Shown one piece after another: positions 58,345 through 64,000 of a DNA stretch of 64,000 bases (position 1 is the stretch's first letter; each line of letters begins with the position of its first letter). This DNA comes from Bilabrum cf. latius (lineage: Eukaryota; Bigyra: Bicosoecida; Bigyra; Bicosoecida). A program made the translations under genes and the position numbers. Below the pieces are notes generated by a model, which had not been told where the DNA came from, ran no database searches, and saw nothing but the letters and a program-made list of their open reading frames with translations. The DNA lies in NCBI GenBank assembly GCA_965178125.1, contig OZ237747.1, positions 1,162,997 through 1,226,996 of the forward strand, in the 5' to 3' direction.

Positions 58345-61300
58345 ATGGCTCTGTTTGCGCTAGGTGGTATGAACGCAGGTTCCAGCTCAAGAGATAGCGC
58401 CGGGCGTGGGGCTGGGGCCAGTCTTGGGCGCGGCCGCGGCCGCGGGCGTGGGCGTGGCAAACCAGCAGGACGTGGCCGTGTAGGCCACTTGAAGCTGAGG
58501 GTGGGCAGCCACACTCACGACGCAGCCGGCGAGAACAGCTAGAGTTGGAATGACCGTGATTAGGTAGTGCCCGACCGTGCTGAACGACATAGGGATCAAC
58601 GGAAGGCTTCTGCCTACGAGGGTGCCGCAGAGTGGGCGACGGGGGACAACCACAGTCTCGCTATTCCAAGTCGTGTTAAGCGCCGAAGCAGTAGTAGCCG
58701 AGCTTCCATTAGTTCAAGTGCTAAAATTGTGCATGCTGGCTAGAGGTCCGACATGGAATCGTCTGGGTCTGCAGCATCACTGCTTCTTCGCAAGAGTCTT
58801 CTCCACGTATCTGGCTTGCCAGCCAATACTTCGCATGCTCAAGCAGCCTTGCTGCTACGTTCTGCAATTGAGACTTGTGCCTAGGGGTCTGTCGCCGATG
58901 CTGCTGAAATCGCTGTCGTGGACGTTTACCGGGATACCTGCAAGGCCCTTGTTCGGCCGCAGGCCACTGCAGCCGCACTTGTGCGAGCCTCCAGGTCTAG
59001 CCGGGGCATTGCTGCACCTGGAAAGGCAGGGGCCGAGGTGGAGTTCATAACGAAGGGTCGTAATGCCCCCATCCAATCAAAACGCGTGCAGTGCTCGGTG
59101 GATGCAGGGACCATCACGATTCGAAAGGGCAACCCAGGCCATCTAGAAGGCAAGCGGCTTGCTATCGCCCACTCCGTTGCTGCCTCTTGGGACTCGACTG
59201 GTGACGCTGAAGATCTACCCGATGGTGTTCAACGAATCGACCCACCCAGGAGCGAACTCGAAAGTAGATCAAAGGCAACGAGCAGGCCGGAGTCAAGCGC
59301 CGGGCTGGATCTGCACTCTGAACGAGAACCGAGCCCCACCCCGCCGGCAGCCCAATCGAGTGGTTTTCTGGGCACCACGGTGGAATCTAGATCTGCGGTC
59401 GGTGGGGCCTCCGAAGCCCTGGCCAGCCTTGGGATTCCCCAGGAGTTTGCTGCGTCCATGCAGCAAGCAATGAAGCAGCAGGAGACCTTCGAAGGGGCCC
59501 CAGATGCCACCGATCAGGAAGGCGCCTCAACAAAGGAAGAGACGTCGGCTGAACAGTCTGGACGCGATGCTGGGTGTAAGCAGCCGCCGCAGCACAAGGA
59601 ACGAGCCGACTCCGTTTTGAAGCACAGGCGCACGGGCGGCTTGAAGCGGCGCGTGGAATCTCAAGACTGGCGAGGTGATGACGAGCTTGAAGACGGGCAA
59701 GCCATGTGGAAGACTGCAGAGAATTTAAAGCGTGCTGAGGGCCTGTGGGGCCGGGGCATGTGCGGGAATCTCTACTCCCCGGACAGCAAAGCGAACCGAC
59801 ACACTCGAGAAGGGGATAACCAGCTGGTGCCATTCGAGATTCCCAAGGACGGCATCCCGCTGCCATAGCTGCCGATATCTGGCGTCTCCCCTGTAAAGGC
59901 GTCCCTTGGCCCCGGCATTACTGTTGCCTCGTTTTCTGACGGCGGTCCCTTGGGCTGGTTCAAGGGCAGGCCTTCCCTCAAGGCCCTGGCAGTTGCGAAG
60001 CACACGAGGTCCTCATCCGGAGATGAGCAGCTCGACTCACGCGAAACAGAGCAGGTTCGGCCTCCGTCTGTTCTGCTCCGTGTGTGTGACTACCTGTTCG
60101 GGGTCGTGATTGATGCTGACAAACAAGGTCACGACCCTCGTTTCGATGGACGTCCGACTCTGCTCGAGATTCACGAGTTCCTCTTCAACCGGACACGAGC
60201 TGTCCGCAAGCACCTCGGCACCCAGGGCTTCAAGTATGGTCAGCGGAACGACTGTATAGCAATGGAGATCTTGGAGCGATGTGCTAGGTACCACATATTG
60301 ATGCAACACGAACTCTGCGATGTCTCAGGGTTTGACCAAGGCCTGAACTTGGAGTAGCTCTCTGCCAGCCTGAAGGGTGCAATAGCGCTGTATGACGATG
60401 CGTGGGAAAGGCACGAGTCTTTCTGTCGCTCTGTGGCACGGACGAATTCGAAACCACCAACGCGGCTGCGATCACCCTGTGAGGCAGAGATTCGCGGGTT
60501 GTGGCTGTTGCTGCATGCGTCGGATGCCAGGGAGAGAGTTGCAGTCTCGCTGCATCTTAAGCAACTCAGACCTGAGCTCTTGAGGCACCCGAGGATCCTG
60601 AATGCAATATGGCTTTACAGGTGTGCCGACTGCAACGACATCGCGTCGATCCTGCGTGGGCTGCGATCTGGCTCGTGTGAAGGAAGGCACCTGTCATATT
60701 TGGAGAGGTGCTTGGTCCACTTTACCTTACGTGAGCAAAGGATGCGGGTGCTACGATCGCTGCAGAGTTTTGTTGCTGCGAAAGGAAGTGATGCTGCAGG
60801 CCGAGGCACCGGTTCGATTTCGCTCGGGACTGCTGCTGAATGGCTTGGCGTAGACGAGCGGGAACATCCCAAAGCCCGTGTAAAGTACTTGGCCGAGTAT
60901 CACGGTGTGCGACTTGTTCGAAGAGGTACGGGGCATGTTGTATGGCCTGAAGGGAAGAAGCGCAGCCAGCGCTTTTTGCCCAATGGCAAAGACAAACCGT
61001 ATGTGCACTAGCGGGAGACTTCCTTGGTGCGGCCACCCGATGGCGTGGGACCGGTGGGGTCAGACTCTCGTGAATCTGGGCTTGACCCTTGTGCAAGAGC
61101 CCGAATTGTACTGGGGGTGACGTGGGCGATCCAAAGCATATACTTACTGCCCAGTTTCGGCGTTGATAGCAGTGGGGAAACGATTGCCGTCTCTGGTCCA
61201 GAAAGGCGCGAAATCATGGAAAAGCTGGGCGGCGGGGGTCTCCGTCGAGGCGGTAGCATTTGGTGTGGTTCTTTGCCCGAAGGGTATATTGTCACTCGCG

Positions 61301-62910
61301 ATGTGACGGGAGAAGTCGGTGAGACGCACGAGGCGCTGCCTCCCGCGCGTCGCGTTCGAAGCTCACTTTACTCTACCATTGACGAGCCGCTGCGAGCTCC
61401 TTCCGCGTACAAGACAGAGTCTCTTGGCAGCGGCAGTGCTGGAATAGCCAGCGTCGATCCGTCTGCAGCTCAGGAGGTCGAGCAAGAACCGGACCCTTAG
61501 CACAAGCTTGATGCAGAGCATGAGGAGTAGGATTACAGCACCCAAGGGCAGAATCTTGCAACTGAGGTCCCAGCCGAAGTTCAACCCAATTCCACAGGTG
61601 CGATAGTTACAGTCCAGGATCCACCTAGCAGAGTGGAGGACTTCTCATCAACGATTCCATCAGTATCAGCATCCAAATCTCCTGGTGATGGAAATGGATT
61701 GTGGGATGTAGGCCATTAGACTACTGTGCAGGAGGTAGCCTCTAAATCAGACAAGCTTGAATATTCTGGTTCGAGTATCGCTGGGCAAAGTGAACGTGCA
61801 AGTATGGATGGCGCGGACTCCGGCTTCCCCCATGCTGGCTTTGATCTTGTGACAGCTTCCCCCACGCCTCCCCCCGGCAGCGGCTTTTCGTTGGGACCTG
61901 CGGATGCATCCGCTTCCATTGAGTACCCAGCACGCACATTCGATGCTGTAGACAAGGAAGGCACATTTTTGGGCGATCGAGTAGCTGAACGTGATGACCA
62001 GTCATCGTCTCCCGCAGGGTCAGGGGAACGTGGTGCTGCTAGCTCAACTGCACATGCATCCATCGATGCCGTCGACTCTGCCGACACGATTACGAGGTAT
62101 CCCCAGCGCCCCATTGGAACGAAGCGGCCTCGTGCGTGTCTGTCATTGATGCATCAGTGGCACAAGCCTTCGATTCAGCCAGACTTGCGAACGAGCCAGT
62201 GGGCATCCTCAGCGTTGCATTACCGACGGGAGCGAGACCGAACTCTGGCTCGGGATTCTTCGGCTGCACGAGTTGGTTCCAGTGTCGCTTTCAGGCACGA
62301 GACACAGGCTGCTGCCATTGGAACTGTCAAGGTAGTGCAGCTACATAAGCTGAAGGCGGCTTTTGGTGCAATCAAGCAAGCTTGCTGCGACGTACGTGAG
62401 CGCCGCTCAGCTGCTCTACGCGTTCCAGTCGGATCTGTGGCTGGACAATCATCACCGACGCAACCCGTGGTGCGATTGGGGGTGGCCAGTGGAGCTGGAT
62501 CTTGGAACTAGCACTCTCCTGCACTGGCAGTGTCGCCATCTCGCGCATCAAAGCGAGCCCGTGTTGATTCACCTAACACCTCCGATGGTCTTGTAGAACT
62601 ATCACGTAACCGCGATACCGATGGAATTGCTCGTGGAGTCTGTCAAGGGGCTCCCAGATCGTTGGCTGTTTCTGCCCAGCACCTGGACACTCGCTGGCAG
62701 CGTTGGGCTTCTGGAGCCTACGGAAGCATTAGCACTCCAGCCGCAAAGCAGGACATGTGGTAGTTACCCCGGAGGCAGTACGCTGCTGCTAGTCAAACTA
62801 TGCCGAATGCTCAGAGCTCAGTGTTTGGCTTCGACGAATCAGACGAGTCTGATGTGGAAAGTGAAGGTCTGTATGACCAACTTGAGCAGATATTGCTAGA
62901 TATGGACTGA
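58345..62910 (+). CDS. SAC3: SAC3/GANP mRNA export factor
   Basis: 1521 residues in one exon, ATG at 58345, TGA at 62908-62910, about twelve TAG codons joining seven frame segments. N-terminal RG-rich stretch (GRGRGRGRGRGK), then a Ser-rich region with GGGAxxEVEF-type nuclear-protein composition. The SAC3/GANP/THP3 domain spans about 476-870: VLLRVCDYLFGVVID, HEFLFNRTRAVRKHL, ILERCARYHILMQHELCD, GLNLEQLSASLKGAI (Gln from TAG at 60355, where SAC3 proteins have eQL), AIWLYRCADCNDIASILRGL. A long Ser/Asp-rich C-terminal half ends in an acidic helix. SAC3 scaffolds the TREX-2 complex at the nuclear pore. Last gene before the telomere, about 306 bp away. Confidence 0.9.
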
Positions 62911-63216
62911 CTTAAGAATCTTTTTTGAGAGAAGTGCCATCGTACAACTTAAGATTATTTCTGCATCCTGCTGCCATCATCGATTCTTCCCACCTTCCAT
63001 CCATCCGCCGCACTCCCCACTCACCAACATTCCTCCCCACGTGCACCGTGCAACTCATCCGCCGCCCTCCCCGGAAACCGGCAACCTTACCCCTCAAAAC
63101 CTAGGGTACAACTCTGACTTGGGTCATAACTCTTCGCGGCGCCGCGGTTCCGCAGGGTCAGTGAAATCCGTCAGGGCCGTGTGCCGCTTTGGGGTAGATC
63201 CGGAGTCGATATTCAT
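62911..63216. other. Short subtelomeric spacer
   Basis: About 306 bp between the SAC3 stop and the first telomeric repeat. It contains a C-rich stretch near 62975-63090 and no gene. There are no subtelomeric repeat arrays and no transposon. Confidence 0.7.
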
Positions 63217-64000
63217 GGGTTAGGGTTAGGGTTAGGGTTAGGGTTAGGGTTAGGGTTAGGGTTAGGGTTAGGGTTAGGGTTAGGGTTAGGGTTAGGGTTA
63301 GGGTTAGGGTTAGGGTTAGGGTTAGGGTTAGGGTTAGGGTTAGGGTTAGGGTTAGGGTTAGGGTTAGGGTTAGGGTTAGGGTTAGGGTTAGGGTTAGGGT
63401 TAGGGTTAGGGTTAGGGTTAGGGTTAGGGTTAGGGTTAGGGTTAGGGTTAGGGTTAGGGTTAGGGTTAGGGTTAGGGTTAGGGTTAGGGTTAGGGTTAGG
63501 GTTAGGGTTAGGGTTAGGGTTAGGGTTAGGGTTAGGGTTAGGGTTAGGGTTAGGGTTAGGGTTAGGGCTAGGGTTAGGGTTAGGGTTAGGGTTAGGGTTA
63601 GGGTTAGGGTTAGGGTTAGGGTTAGGGTTAGGGTTAGGGTTAGGGTTAGGGTTAGGGTTAGGGTTAGGGTTAGGGTTAGGGTTAGGGTTAGGGTTAGGGT
63701 TAGGGTTAGGGTTAGGGTTAGGGTTAGGGTTAGGGTTAGGGTTAGGGTTAGGGTTAGGGTTAGGGTTAGGGTTAGGGTTAGGGTTAGGGTTAGGGTTAGG
63801 GTTAGGGTTAGGGTTAGGGTTAGGGTTAGGGTTAGGGTTAGGGTTAGGGTTAGGGTTAGGGTTAGGGTTAGGGTTAGGGTTAGGGTTAGGGTTAGGGTTA
63901 GGGTTAGGGTTAGGGTTAGGGTTAGGGTTAGGGTTAGGGTTAGGGTTAGGGTTAGGGTTAGGGTTAGGGTTAGGGTTAGGGTTAGGGTTAGGGTTAGGGT
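63217..64000 (+). repeat. Telomere, TTAGGG repeats
   Basis: About 130 tandem copies of TTAGGG running to the window edge, with the G-rich strand 5' to 3' toward the right, as expected at a right chromosome end. The array is perfect except for one unit with C in place of T (CTAGGG) at 63568. Confidence 0.99.

Noticed and set aside
1-62910. A chromosome end full of pseudogenes with premature stops
   Set aside because: Decaying genes would show TAA, TGA and frameshifts as well; here the breaks are only TAG, frames are kept for kilobases, and catalytic motifs are intact.
1-62910. TAG as leucine, tyrosine or pyrrolysine, or programmed readthrough
   Set aside because: Conserved-site comparisons in CPSF73, SPT16, RIO1, SAC3 and the polyglutamine tract all point to Gln, and TAG is too frequent for occasional readthrough.
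1-62910. UAA also reassigned to glutamine, as in ciliates
   Set aside because: No in-frame TAA was found inside any joined gene, and RIO1, the methyltransferase and the small coiled-coil gene end at TAA where homology or composition ends.
1-64000. CRISPR arrays, insertion sequences, operons or phage genes
   Set aside because: The sequence is eukaryotic with spliceosomal introns and a telomere; no direct-repeat spacer arrays, transposases or terminal inverted repeats were seen.

Overview
This is the right-hand end of a nuclear chromosome from a eukaryote, probably a flagellated protist or alga. Bases 63217-64000 are an uninterrupted TTAGGG array running off the right edge. The genes are eukaryotic: SIN3, FACT subunit SPT16, CPSF73, SAC3/GANP, PRP38, RIO1 and MO25. 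The ciliary genes IFT80 and B9D1, plus an ASPM homologue, indicate a cell that builds a cilium or flagellum. Introns are small GT-AG introns. Most of the window is GC-rich, except for a visibly AT-richer patch at about 33.4-37.4 kb. I cannot name the clade.

The central observation is a changed genetic code. Under the standard code almost every gene here is broken by in-frame stops. Every internal stop I checked, about 100 across some 25 genes, is TAG; none is TAA or TGA. Reading TAG as glutamine restores full-length proteins. It puts Gln at positions that are Gln across eukaryotes (CPSF73 GGGQEVGRSC, SPT16 HAVFQPC, RIO1 MFQ, an IQ motif) and inside a SIN3 polyglutamine tract built from CAG, CAA and TAG. 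All complete genes end in TGA (about 21) or TAA (3), never TAG. All coordinates below use UAG = Gln and UAA/UGA = stop.

Layout. 1-12.1 kb, minus strand: a truncated low-complexity gene, a SAM methyltransferase, a 2158-residue LRR-IQ-WW protein and an LRR protein with an ankyrin-like tail. 12.4-18.6 kb: IFT80 (minus), diverging from a PRP38 splicing factor and a SPRY protein (plus) that carries the same tail. 18.7-28 kb: a sugar O-methyltransferase-like membrane protein, a secreted beta-propeller-like protein and ASPM (minus), then a membrane coiled-coil protein (plus). 28.3-41 kb: B9D1, MO25, a nuclear coiled-coil protein, a DHHC palmitoyltransferase, an EF-hand gene, RIO1 and SPT16. 41.3-54.6 kb: a PELP1/RIX1-like protein, COQ9, an mS26-like protein, SIN3, a cyclopropane-synthase-type methyltransferase and a small coiled-coil protein. 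54.6-62.9 kb: CPSF73 and SAC3, the latter ending about 300 bp from the telomere.

The genes are mostly unrelated housekeeping functions in head-to-head pairs with short intergenic gaps (chromatin, mRNA 3' end formation and export, ribosome biogenesis), plus a ciliary/spindle set. No virus, transposon, CRISPR array or convincing RNA gene was seen. Families were recognised by eye from conserved motifs; no database search was run.
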